DNA from: Istiophorus platypterus
Taxonomy: Eukaryota; Chordata; Actinopteri; Istiophoriformes; Istiophoridae
Direction: 5' to 3'
Length of the DNA: 64,000 bases
NCBI GenBank assembly: GCA_016859345.1
Contig: CM029122.1
Span: forward strand, 25,139,075-25,203,074
In this document: positions 24,366 to 35,984 of the stretch, in pieces
Layout: every line of letters starts with the position of its first letter
Numbering within the stretch: position 1 is the stretch's first letter
Program-made: the position numbers and the translations under genes
Notes under the pieces: model-generated
What the model was told of the DNA's origin: nothing
Databases searched by the model: none
What the model saw: the letters and a program-made list of their open reading frames with translations, nothing else

Positions 24366-26560
24366 TAAACACAGGTGAGTCTTATTAGTTTTTTATTTTG
24401 GATTTATGGCCCAGTCACTAACTGTTCTAGTCCACTCTCACACTTCTAATTAACCTAATTTCAGCGGCAGCACACAGCTGTTTTCAGTGAAAATATAGTA
24501 TCACAATATAGCCCATTTGACATGAAGTTTATAACACTAAACAGACATAAAGTCAGTGATTAGCTTAAGTACATAGTTCAGCATTGAGCAGCTGAAGAGC
24601 AAGATTGTTTTCTCAGGATCTGCTGGAGACCAAAGAGCTAAAAGAAGAATGAATATTGGACTTAAGCTTCACCAGGTGGACAGAAATAAGACCTCAAATG
24701 AATTCTACTGTTGCTCTCTGTCTGTTGTTAACAGGCAACAGTTTACTAACAGTCAAGAAGCTCAGTGAAGTGTTTATGGCTCATTATGCTGCTTTAAGGA
24801 TGAGGGTAATCTTAAAAACAGAATAGCACTCTAAACTCTATGTGTATAGGCAAATTAAATCTCATGACATTATGCCACTTCTGATGGCTACAAGTAAACA
24901 GCTGCTAGTGTTTTGTGTGGCTTAAAAAAACAAATGTTTATCCTTTTTAAAATAGTAACTTTACTCAGATGTGTGAGAGTATGTCTGCCCTATCCAATCT
25001 CATCATTTTACAATGTCCATAATAGTGTTGCATCTTGCGTATCTTGCATATGCTACAATAATGATGTACATCCTCCATGGGCTGTGTGCAGGTCTTTTTA
25101 GAGAACATGAAATCTTCTCCTCCGCTGTTCAAATTTTTCAGTATATGTGCCCTGTACAGGTTGGTGAAATTATTTCTATAAGGTCACACAGCCATGGGAA
25201 ATATACTGTAACAATGGGGAAATACACATCATGTATAAAAATTTAATGGAATCAAAAACCTAATGTTTGATGTTTCCTGCTCCAATTCAGTTCACTTAGG
25301 AAAGGAGGTCATCTGCCTTCACTTTTGTAGATATCTTTAATCACCAATAAGCAGGTAAAATCCAGAGAGATAATGATTGTGTTCAAAGTATTGGTCTGCC
25401 GTTACTGGGGACTGGTGAGTTATATGCAATATTGGAGGCACTTGCAAAGCAGTTTCTGCAGAGACAGCATGCAATCTTCTCTGCACAGTCACAAAAAATC
25501 TTGTTTTTGTCAAAAAGCTATCTTTGACAAGGCTTGATGTCTTCAAGTGTTCCCAAAACAGCCTCCCTCCAAAAGACTTTTTCTGTCTTAATACTACAGC
25601 AATACAGAAAGTGTAAGGGCACCTCTGTCAGCTCTCCAAAAAATCAGTTGAGATTGGAATAATTTCCTTCATTAAGAGAGATGATCAAATTTGTTTACTC
25701 CTTGTCCTCAAATAATTTTTTGCCATTTAAAACTAAATCCTTGCACGAAGATGCTTAAAAAACAAGCCCCAGAGAATAAAGACATCCACAGTAGTTGTAA
25801 CAAAATCATCAGAGGCTTGTCTCTTCTTTCTCTCCCTTATTCTCTGTGTTACTTTCACTTTTTGTGTCTTTGTGTTGACCATTGTTCCAATCAATTGGAT
25901 GGAGAGACACTGGACTACGTATAGTGCTCTTGCTTGTCTAATAGGTCTTTTTCAAGAAGCTGTCTCTTACTACATGTTGGCTCAAGGCTCTCTGTCTGGT
26001 GTTGGGTGCTCCACTGAGGTTGAGTAGTTGAAACATGATTAGACAAAGACTTGTGGAAGTTAGAAAGCAGACTCACTCAGCCCCTGTGTTTTTGACTGTG
26101 TTGCATCCAAGACATAATCACAGGGCATTCTGTGTAAATTCAGTATGCTCAGGGGTTAAAGGAAGATTTTCTATGTGGGGGAACTCTAAGATCTGATGTA
26201 GCAATGTAGTGAGGAAAAATGAATCATCTCAAAATAAGTTTCAAACTGATTTACCATACACTACTGTTAGCAACTAAGACAGATAGCCAGTTTGCACATA
26301 AAATAACTTGTGTGTTTGGTGATAAATGTTGAGCAGTGTTTGAAACATTGCATTTGAAACTACCTATCACTTTTCATACAGAGCAAGTCTAGACCAGACT
26401 CTTAATAGTTATTATTTACAGAGACCCAACATTTCCCCGATGAGCAGCACTTGGCAATAGTGGCAACGAAAAACTCCCTTTTAATAGATAGAAACATTGA
26501 ACATATCCCGGCTCATGGTGGGCAACGGTCTGCCTCGACTGGCTGGGTTGAAAGTGAGGA
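24366..26560. other. Non-coding
   Basis: No gene or repeat recognised. The open frames are short and lack features. Confidence 0.45.

Positions 26561-26594
<34 letters not shown>
26561..26594. repeat. (AG)n microsatellite
   Basis: AG run with one AAAG interruption, directly beside the 3' end of the L2 copy that follows. Confidence 0.95.
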
Positions 26595-26604
26595 TAAAAG
26601 TCAT

Positions 26605-27440
26605 AATTATTAGAGCAGTGGGTGTTGATCAGGCTCATCGGGCACTATTTGGTCTGCAGCCATGGATCCAGACTTTGCAGCATTAGAGGCAGAAAAACCT
26701 GCAGAGAGAAACAGAAGAAGAGAGGAGAGAGATAAGAAAGCACAAAACCACACGAGAAAAAGTTTGTAACAAACACTGATGGGATATGAATAGAGCAGCT
26801 TGGTGCATCATGTTAAGTCCCCCAGCAGTCTAGGCCCAAGGATGATATAACTAGAGTATGGTTCAAGTCGAGTCTGAGCCAGCTCAAACTCTAAGCTTTA
26901 TCAGAAAGGAAGGATTTAAGCCAACTCTTAAATGTGGAGAGGGTGTCTTCCTCCCAGATCCAAACTGGAAGATAGTTCCACAGAAGGGGAGCCTGCTGAC
27001 TGAAGGCTCTGCCCCCCATTCTACTTTTGGAGACTTTAGGAACCTAAAGGAAGCATAAATAAGGAAAACAGACCTGAACAAAGCACAGAACCTTGTGGAA
27101 CTCTCTGACTAACTTTGGAGTATATGGATGACTTATTGTTAATGTGCACATACTGAAATCAATCTGATAAACCAGACTTAAACCAGCTAAGAGTTTAGCC
27201 TCAGTGTCAGTTAAATGTCCAAGTCTCTGTCATAGGATGCAGTGGTCATTAGTGTCAAATGCAGCACTAGGATTTAATAAGACCTGAAAGGAGTCCTTTG
27301 TCTGATTCAATTAAGATCACTTGTAACTTTCACCAGTGCTGTCTCAGTGCTATGATGCCTTTAAATCCTGACTGAAAATCCTCATATAAACCATTATTAT
27401 GTAAAAAGTCACACAACTGGAACTGGAACTGGAACACTGG
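26605..27440 (-). mobile_element. L2-like LINE, internally deleted copy
   Basis: The minus strand matches the family of the 30.1-33.1 kb copy. The 3' UTR wording ggtctgcagccatggatcca (26,658-26,677) corresponds to 32,993-33,010 inverted. The C-terminal coding end spans about 26,880-27,043. Then, after a junction near 27,045-27,052, the reading jumps back to the GVPQGS box (complement of about 27,100) and continues 5' through a DRFQF-like stretch, SDKGLL, a DTNDH motif (27,260) and QLCDFLHNNGLYEDFQSGF (27,420-27,360). About 700 bp, including the YADD box, is absent compared with the longer copy. The right limit is where homology ends in an actggaactgga triplet. Confidence 0.8.
27415..27437. 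repeat. Short tandem (ACTGGA)3
   Basis: Three and a half copies of a hexamer at the 5' breakpoint of the L2 copy. Confidence 0.8.
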
Positions 27441-27689
27441 ATGCTGACAATATGTACCGCATGTATATTAACATCAGTGCAGCAATATGTCAATTCTTGT
27501 GTGAGCAGAAGTCTGGCTGTTCACACCAGAAGCGCATTTCTGCACACTGTTCAATAAATAAATTTGCTTCTTTGCAGGGGCAGGAAAATTAAAATCAGCT
27601 GAAAGTAGAAACATCAGGTTGCATCACAAGAAAAATGAACTTGCTTGACATTATTATGTGTGAGACTGCCAGTCCAGATTTATTTACCT

Positions 27690-28020
27690 ATGACTCAAAG
27701 GTGGTGGAATGCCATTGTAGATGGTTCTGGTACACTTTAACCCCTGAGTCTGCTCATAGACAGCTTGTGAGACAACAGACCCCTGGGCATTGCTGCAAGT
27801 CAAACAGAATAAGGGATACACAAAATAACTACAAAGAGTGATGAAATACCAACAAAAAGACACCAAGGACTCCAAAGAGATAAATGTCCCTTTGAAACTT
27901 TTTGTAGTTGTAATTGTGTGATTGACTCTCTAAAAAGAGATATTACTAGATATTACTAGTCCCCCGAGCCCTTGGGCCCCTGGGCTTGTGCCTGGTAGGC
28001 CTGTAAAGTAATCCATCCAT
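27690..28020. mobile_element. Unclassified interspersed repeat with acacaaaa-ctacaaag units, copy A
   Basis: Contains gatacacaaaataactacaa and related short units (27,815-27,880). It ends in a motif (27,971-28,020) that aligns without gaps to 45,851-45,900 at 41 of 50 positions. A reverse-oriented relative with the same short units is at 58,795-58,930. I remember similar short-unit repeats in fish genomes but cannot name the class. Confidence 0.5.
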
Positions 28021-28110
28021 AAGTACCCTAGAGTATTTTTCTCAGTACCTGAGGGCAGATGGCGCTCGCTATTTTGGTTTATTACAGCCTAAACACCGTG
28101 CTATATAGTG

Positions 28111-28330
28111 TAGCTGTGGTTCAGTTGGTAGAGAATGTTGTCCACTGATTTCTGGGTTGGCATTTTGATAGTTGGCTCTTCCTGTCTACATGTTAAAGTG
28201 TCCTTTGGTGCAGACCAGCGCCTTGCGTGGCGGTTCTGTCGCCATTAGTTTGAATGGGTGAATGAGAGGCAAAATTGTAAAGTACTTTGTGAGCTGCAGA
28301 AGTAAAAAAAAACAAAAAAAAACACTATAA
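28111..28330 (+). mobile_element. tRNA-derived SINE relic (copy 1)
   Basis: Starts with a tRNA-like head: tagctgtggttcagttggta, with box A tggttcagttgg at 28,117-28,128. The box B region has decayed. The body has the family wording tgtctacatgttaaagtgtc, agcgccttgcgtggcggttc and gaatgggtgaatgagaggca, then attgtaaagtactttgtgag and an A-rich tail (28,305-28,322). The same body occurs at 33.43 and 63.1 kb. Transcription would be by RNA polymerase III if it were intact. Confidence 0.8.
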
Positions 28331-30129
28331 ATTCAGTTAATTTATGATGCTCTGAAAACGAGATCTTGGCACAACTGTTTTGATGAAAAAGTTTAGTATT
28401 TAATTGAATTTTATAAGCAAGGGAGCTGAATTGCATGCTAAATCTGTGGTAATAATGCATGTTGAACTCTTGAGGTATGAACTGATAAGAACAAAAATCA
28501 TCTACAGGCTTTACAAGGTTTGAGGTCTGAAATTTGAGTGAAGGGGTAACCAACAAAGCCAACATCATCCACCTTTCTGGAAAACTAACGGCGAAATGTA
28601 TATTTCCTCAAATGATTGGAACTGATATATGACCAGGATGGCAGCATGCAGTTACCGACTCTCTAAAGCACTCTAAAATGGCTTAGGTCCTGTTGACATA
28701 AATATAAACAGCATTTTGTTCATTCACTATCTGAAAACCTAGTAGACAGTGATTAAAAAAAAGTATTAATTTCAATTTATAATAAAATCCTCTTTACAAT
28801 TCTAATCAGTTGTGGTTTTGCCCAAATCATTAAAATTCTAGCTTTCTAGTCATTCCCTGAGAACAGGAAGCACATACCAAAAAGAAAACTGATTTACAGA
28901 AATAGCAGAGAAACTGAAAACAAGAGGGTGCATTACAGAAAAAGGGGAAAAGACAGAATCTGTGATTTATTTTTACATGTGCTGGTGGCCAAAGAAAGCA
29001 GACATTCACTTCCATTTTAGATTATTTCACTCCAGATTTTAAGCAGCAGGACTCGCTGACTTTCTCTGCTAGCAGTTGGCTGCAAGCAGAGAATACATTC
29101 TTATAGATGGGTTAGAAACATGCCTGTGGTAGATATAGTGTATTAGAGAGGCTGTTTCTTTGCTTCTCTCATTTACTTGCATACCATCAGTGTGGCTTAT
29201 AAGCCACCCAGACCACAGGGACAAGTTCAGGTGCAATTTCCTGGCTGGCCAAAAGCAGCTGTGCTCAGAACCCTTGAGCCAATCAATGTAATATAAAAGC
29301 AGCTGGAGCAAAGCTTGAACTCTTGTCCATTTAGGCTCACATATGATCAAAATTCATGGTACAGTATGTGTATGGAACATCAAAGGATTTCTCAGAACAT
29401 GATATATTTTCTCGATGAAGACTACAGACATATATGGCTGCCACTGCACCAAAATGCAACCTTTTTGTTTCACTGTCACCATCAGCTTGAAGAGTCTATA
29501 CCATTAAAAAGCAAAAGATTTCAGAACACTTACCCTGGTTTGATGTATTCTGCATCTGTTCATTTATTTTTAATGATTCTGCTAACTTCTTTCTTGTCCT
29601 TCTGGTGAATGTTTGTGGTAATGTTATGCAAATGATATACAAGGGGGTTAATTTGTCCAGACTGGACCTAGCTGTTGCATCTCACCTGTAATATGGACTG
29701 ACACCTCAGCCAGCTGAGGCATTTTGTTATCAAAGCCAAAAGCAACATTTTCTACATCATTTTCAAGTATCTTGACCAGGACTAGTCTCAGTTGCTGCCA
29801 GCTGGCCAATGGGCTGTTTAGCTGACCAAGTAATCAGCCAGCTATTCCCTAAATTAAAAAGAGCTATTCTGGAGATCTATTTTCTGCAATTCTGTAAGGA
29901 GGAGAAATGTCCCAGCTCTGAAAACCAAAAGAGAAAAACACAAATTTCCAATCCCTGTGATAAAAAAAATTAGAGCTAGACAATGCTCTTCATACATTGA
30001 ATAACTCCCAACATTCTGAAAGGTGCCCCAAAAGGAAATGTAATGCCCTTACACACATGGTTATACAGTTCAACAAATTAATGTATAAATAGCAAAAATG
30101 TTGTAAACTATTTAAATGACAAGAAGAAA
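28331..30129. other. Non-coding
   Basis: No gene supported. The frames of 93-107 codons here have no motifs, and no repeat signature was recognised. Confidence 0.45.
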
Positions 30130-31555
30130 ATTTCAGTGATTACTGAAGCACTTCCTTCCTTCCTAATAAAAATTGAGACCACCAATACTGAAATACAACA
30201 AAATAAGAGAATTAAATGTGGATTGCTCCCATCCAAAGCTGTATTAGTTAATGATCTGATATCAGATCATCACATTGATGTATTTTTTCTTACGGAGACC
30301 CGGCTGACTCATGATGAGTTTGTTAGCTAAAATGAATCCCCCCCCCGGTCATACATGTACACAATTTCAATATTCATATTGACATTGGAAATGATAGCCT
30401 CAGCACTGCGTTTATCTCACTTTTAGACTAAGTTGGCTTTGCCCAGAGGGTAAATAAACCCAGTCATTGTTTTAACCATACCCTTGACCTTGTTCTTACA
30501 TATGGCATAGAAATTGAACACTTAATCGTCTTTCCACAGAATCCTCTTCTTTCAGACCATTGTTCAATAATCTTTGAACTTCTATTACTGGATTACACAA
30601 CATTAGGCAAAAATGTCTTTACTACATGTCTATCTGATAGTACTGTAGCTAAATTTTAAGAAGTGATCCCATCATTGCTAAATTCACTGCCATATCACAG
30701 TATAAAAGAACTTGTATGCTAAATTTAGCCCCTCCGAAATTGATCAGCTTGTTAATAGTGCTTTAGGCTCAATGAGAATAACACTCCACTCTATTGCCCC
30801 TCTAAAAAATATGATGATAAACCACAGGAGGTTAGCTCCATGTTTCAACTCCCAAACCCGTATATAAAAGAAAAAAAAACATGAAAACTTGAAAGGATGT
30901 GGTGCTCAACTAAACTGGCATGACAGTCTTATGATTTACAAGAAAGCCCTCAGCAATGCCAGAGCAGCCTATTACTCATCTTTAATAGAGGAAAATAAAA
31001 ACAACCCTAGGTTTTTTTTCAACACTGTAGCCAGTCTGACCGAGAGTCATAGCTCGATTGATCCATGTATTCCTGTAGCTCTCAGTAGCAACGATTTCAG
31101 GTGCTTCTTTATGATAAAATTCTATTAGAGACAGTATTCACCTCCTCCTGCCCTCAAACAGCAATAATTTTTCCTCAATCACAGAAACATTAGGAACAGC
31201 GTAAAACCTGATATATATCTAAACATTTTCTCTCCTATAGACCTTCACCAACTAACTTCAATGATCTCTTCATCTAAACCATAAACCTATCTCTTAGATC
31301 CCATCCCAACCAAGCTGCTAAAGAAGTTCTACTCTAATTTAGCACTTCTCTATTAGACATAATCAATCTGTCCTTATCAGGCTATGTACCGCAGTCTTTT
31401 CAAATAGCTGTAATAAAACCACTTCTTTAAAAAGCCTAGCTTTATCTAGATGTTTTAGCTGACTATAGACCCATATCTAACCTTTTTCCGTCTAAGATCC
31501 TTGAGAAAACTGTCGCCAACCAGTTACATAATAATAGTTTATTTGAGGATTTTGA

Positions 31556-31747
31556 TTGCATCATAGCACAGAGAGAGCACTGGTGAAGGTTACGAATGAT
31601 CTACTAACTGCATCAGATAAAGGACTTGTCTCTGTACTTGTTTTGTTAGATCTTAGTGTTGCATTTGACACTATTGACCATCAAATCCTATTACAGAGAC
31701 TGGAGGATTTTATTGGCATCAAAGGACTTGCTCTTAGCTTGATTTAG
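31556..31747 (+). pseudogene. L2-like reverse transcriptase fragment, motif A
   Basis: 63-codon open piece of the broken RT frame, with HHSTERALVKVTNDL and DLSVAFDTIDHQILLQRLE. The first catalytic aspartate of RT motif A lies at codon 31,649-31,651. A stop follows in ALSLI*, where related copies continue into a WF..YLSDRFQF segment. Confidence 0.8.
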
Positions 31748-31820
31748 GTCCCACTTATCAGATCAATTTCAATTCGCGCACATTAACAATGAATCCTCCA
31801 TATACTCAAATGTTAGTCAT

Positions 31821-32746
31821 GGAGTTCCACAAGGTTCTGTGCTTGGACCAGTTCTATTCACCATATATATATGCTTTGATTAGGCAAAATTATCAAGAAA
31901 CACTCCATAAGCTTCCATTGTTATGTAGATGACACCCAATTGTACCTATCAATGAAGCCAGATGAAACCAATCAGTTAGCTAAACCTCAAGCCTGTCTTA
32001 GGGATATAAAGATCTTGAGGACCAGGAACCTCCTTCTGTTGAACTCAGATAAAACTCAAGTTATTGTGTTTGACCTGCAACACCTCAGAAACACATTATC
32101 TTATGACATGCTCACTCTGTATGGCATTGCTCTGACCTCTAGCACCAACGCTAGGAATCTTAGAGTTGTCTTCAGGACGTGTCCTTTAACTCCCATATAA
32201 AACAAAATTCAAGGACTGCCTTTTTTCCACCTACATAATATTGCAATAATCAGGCACATTCTTTCTCAAAATGATGCTGAAAAACTAATACATGTTTCCA
32301 TTACTTCTATTGCAACTCCCTATTATCAGGCTGTCCCAATAAAACATTAAATAGTCTCCAGCTGATTCATAATGCTGCTGCAAGAGTATTGACAAGAGCC
32401 AGAAAGAGAGGTCATACATCTCTTGTGTTAGCTTCTCTGCATTGGTTCCCTGTGAAATCCAGAATACAATTTAAAATCCTCCTCCTCACCTACAAAGCCC
32501 CTAATGGCACCATCCTATCTTAAAGAGCTCATAGTACCTTCTTATCCCAGTAGAACACTTTGTTCCCAGAATGCAGGCCTACTAGTGGTTCCTAGAGTCT
32601 CCACAAGCAGAACAGGGGGCAGAGCTTTCAGTTATCAGGCTCCTCTGCTGTGGAACCATCTTCCAGTTTGGGTCTGGGAGGCAGACACCCTCTCCACATT
32701 TAAGAGTCGGCTTAAAACCTTCCTTTTTTATATATCTTATCGTTAG
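31821..32746 (+). pseudogene. L2-like RT palm to C-terminus, multiply frameshifted
   Basis: Begins with GVPQGSVLGP and continues to YVDDTQLYLSMKPDETNQLA (31,922-31,981). An open piece at 31,940-32,200 then carries NLLLLNSDKTQVIVFDLQHL. After frame breaks the thumb and the final segment 32,504-32,746 follow, with APSYLKELIVPSYPSRTLCS and ending near ISYR*. The alanine of the usual YADD is valine here. Confidence 0.8.
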
Positions 32747-33060
32747 AGCTAGACCAGCATTAGCTCAAGCCATCCCTTCATTATGCTGCTATAGGCCTAG
32801 ACTGCCGGGGGACTTCCTATGATGCACTGAGCTCACCTTTCCACCGCCTCCTCCTCTCCCTTTGCACATTAACACCACAAAAATGCTCGTTACTAACTAC
32901 CCTTCCTCTCTCTCCCGCAGTTTTGTGGTTTCTTGTCTCTCTCTCTCTCCTCCTGTCGCTTTTTACAGGTTTTTTTCTGATGCTCCTGAGTCTGGATCCA
33001 TGGCTGCAGATCTACTAACTGCCCCATGAGCCTGATCAATACCCACGGCTTTAATATAAT

Positions 33061-33431
33061 TCACAACGAAAGACAGTTTTTTTCTCTGAGCATGTTAGCT
33101 CACTAGATGCCTCTCATTTAATAAAGGGCAGAACAAATATTGAAAGAAAATGTAAATAGTGGTATTAAGGTGTTGGACAAGATGTGCAGTAGGCTAGACA
33201 GGTTTAAGAAATGTATTTCCAGTATTTGTCGTTCACTACAGCCTGTAGGACATAGGAAAGCCACCCTTTTCTGTTAACAAAATCTTTTTAGCCATTTGAT
33301 GTAGTGAGGATAGGAATGTATATACCATCTATCAGTACCATGATTTGGGGAAAATGTTCTTCCTTGAATTTTTGAGGGTACTATGTATAACGTAATGTAT
33401 AATGTTGTTTTAATCCCTAATATCAGCCCCA
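33061..33431. other. Non-coding spacer
   Basis: AT-rich, nothing identifiable. Confidence 0.45.
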
Positions 33432-33655
33432 GCTGGGCTCAGTACGTAGAGTGGGTTATCCATTTATCATAGGTTTGTGAGGATTGATCCCCAGCTCCCC
33501 TGTACATGTGTCAAAATGTCCTTGGATAAGACACTGAATCCCCATTGCTCTTAATGGTCAGCTCTTGCATAGAAGGTTTCAGCCACCATCACTATATGTG
33601 TGAATGAGAGGCAAATTAGGAAGCACTTTGGATAAATGCAATATTTGCATAAGGG
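33432..33655 (+). mobile_element. tRNA-derived SINE relic (copy 2)
   Basis: tRNA-like head with agctgggctcagtacgtaga and box B ggattgatccc (33,481-33,491), then the family body gtgtcaaaatgtccttggat, aagacactgaatccccattg and gtgtgaatgagaggcaaatt, ending with aagcactttggataaatgca. Best preserved internal promoter of the three copies. Confidence 0.8.
33434..33491 (+). promoter_or_regulatory. SINE internal pol III promoter, boxes A and B
   Basis: Box A-like tgggctcagtacg (33,434-33,446) and box B ggattgatccc (33,481-33,491). The latter differs from GGTTCGANNCC at two positions. Spacing is tRNA-like. Activity is unlikely given the decay. Confidence 0.55.
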
Positions 33656-33660
33656 CCATA

Positions 33661-35984
33661 ATTGAGTACTCTAAATCTGATTATCTAATCGGACTGTAAA
33701 ACAAAAATCATAATCACGAATGATGAAAATAACAGCATTACCACTGCTATCTGCCTCACAAGTTCTTGCTTGGGCCTGGGTCACTGCACTGAATACACTG
33801 CATGAAGGACAGTAGTCACACAAAGTCAATTTCTCTGATTTGAAATAAAATGTAGGTCAAGCTGAAACAACTGAATAATTCAACACAAACAATGTGGTAA
33901 TGACAGCAGAGTTCATTGAAGTCAGCTGCAAAGAGAGTAGCTTGCACTCCAGGCAATCTAAAAAGCTCAGTTTGGCAATACTTTGGAATTCAGATTGTGG
34001 ATGCCAAAATTCTGGAACATCGAGATAAATTGTATGCTAGCTATGAAAGCTACAGTTAGCCATTCTGCAACTAGCAATCTGAGGGCAAATCTCAAAAATA
34101 TGCACTCAAGTAATTATGTCTCTCATTGTATTAATTTGTCGTCTTATGGACATAATGCACAAAAACAGATATTCAAATTGTTCGAACAAATGTGTGTTTT
34201 TTTTAGAAGGACTAATCAAATATTATTTTGATAGCTATTCCCTATATAGAGCCAATGAGCCAACAGAAGGCTGCTGGACACTTGAATTTCCCTCGGGGTG
34301 AATAAAGTATTTACCTATCTACTTATCATCTATCTATACAGCCTTTTACCAATTTACCTTTTAATATTGCTGCAACATAGTTTTCAGTCACCAGTGGCAG
34401 CACTTAACACATTGTTGCTGTGCAGCATTCTAATGCTGAATGATTAAGGTATCTGGCGCAATCTTAGAATTGGGTTTGTAGTGAAATTAATGGCAGACCC
34501 ATTTCTCTGTTGGATTATATTTGCCATTCTTAGTTTAAGAATGGGTAGGATTTCTAAAACAAAATCTAGTTGTTTCAGTGGCCCAACTTTAAACTTGGAA
34601 ACATCTAGAACATCGAATACAAAAAAAGAAAGAAAAAAAAAACACAACAAGCTCAGACATACATTCAACAGTAAACAAGTACGCATACATGCTGGGTATG
34701 TTTAAATACTGGAACATGGGACTGAAATCCAGTGATTATTTTTGATTTTGTGGAATATTACAAGTATTAGACTGAGGATGGGAAGTGGTATAGCCTGCAT
34801 CATACAGCCTTGCAGTATCCTACGCATGAAAAATGAAATGTGCTCCTGCAGACTTAAGCATGATGGGTAGTGCTACATTACTTCTTCTCTTCCACTCATA
34901 CATTTCCTCACAGCCATCCATCTGCTGCTGAATATAAATGGAGGCTTTAGATGGTACAGTTGCAGCTGCCAAAACTACAGCTACAGCTACTGTGAAGTAC
35001 TTGTGAAGTTAGATTTTCATTCTAAGCAGTCAGATGAGAAAATTTTATTTCCTGACTGTAGATATTCTTGTCAGTTTCCTGGTTTATATAGAGTGGTTGC
35101 CTACAGAGCGGATGCAGGCTATTGTGATTATTGGGGCGTTGTGCGGTGGCCAGAAAAGACAATAACCACAGTGACCTTGCTCCATTGTGCCAGCCTTCCT
35201 CTCGTTTCCTGTGTCGCCCTCCCTGTGATAACCTCTCCCACACTCCCACTCTCAATTTCTATTTCATCTATTAGCATTGCCATTGGCCACTGAAAAGTAG
35301 AAGCTGTTTTACCTAATGACTACTATAATGGGATCCATATCGACAGATACATACTATACATCACTATCCTTGCAGTAAACATGACCACAGCTGAGTAACA
35401 AGCAAATCAGTGACATTGTCTTGTGATTGGCAGGTCCCAAGATCGTCCCTCCACCTCCCTCACACGCATATCCGTTTCTTACTCCCTGTCTCTGCACTGA
35501 GTAAACAGAGTCTCATAGTCAAAATAGCAGGAAGCGTGCTGTAAAGTGGAACATTGGAAGTGAAAAATTGTAGTTTCAAGTGGAAAAAAAATGATTTTTT
35601 TCTGTATGGAAGTGAAAAAGAGACTTGGTTTCTTGCCAAGTTTAAAGGAAGAAAGCAGACTTTGATATGGTGCTGTAAAAGGTCAGACTGTATATGAGCA
35701 TAGATTCAGAATTGTGCTGTTATTGTTCTTTAATACAGTTGTCCAGTGAAACCTGATAAAAAAATCAAATCTGACTAAGCATAATACGGTGTATGAGGAC
35801 CAGTATGAGTTTTGAGGACCAGTTTGGGCTTTAGACTTGAGAGTTAGGAAAATTTAGGAATGTGCAGGCATTTTAGCCAGTCCTTATTTCTTCATGGGCT
35901 TGGGAGTATACATTTGTTTTTACAGTTAAAGCACAAGGTTGGCAATACTGTATATCTTTTCTTATTTTCTTTCTTTTTTCAGGA
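33661..35984. other. Non-coding, with a retroposon-like 3' tail at 34,276-34,340
   Basis: No supported gene. 34,276-34,340 reads ggacacttgaatttccctcg, gggtgaataaagta and then tatc-type units. This resembles 3' ends of fish non-LTR elements or SINEs that terminate in (TATC)n. No element body was recognised to its left. Confidence 0.4.

Larger units (their letters stand above)
30130..33060 (+). mobile_element. L2-like LINE, longest copy, decayed
   Basis: The most complete LINE of the window. The plus-strand order is an endonuclease start with AVLVNDLISDHHIDVFFLTE (30,237-30,300), an internal deletion, then the end of the endonuclease with THCFNHTLDLVLTYGIEIE-like residues (about 30,460-30,520) and the linker with LNWHDSLMIYKKALSNARAA. 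The reverse transcriptase follows: motif A DLSVAFDTIDH (31,649-31,681), GVPQGSVLGP (31,821-31,850), and the active site as YVDD at 31,922-31,933. Then come the thumb (NAAARVLTRARKRG, LASLHWFPVKS) and the C-terminal VPRVSTSRTGGRAFSYQAPL with TFKSRLKTFLF (to 32,746). The 3' UTR runs to about 33,060 and is shared with the 26.6 kb copy. Frameshifts and stops split the ORF into at least five pieces, so it is inactive. Confidence 0.88.

Noticed and set aside
28111..28180. Possible tRNA gene
   Set aside because: The tRNA-like head continues into the SINE body, box B is degraded and no cloverleaf can be drawn.
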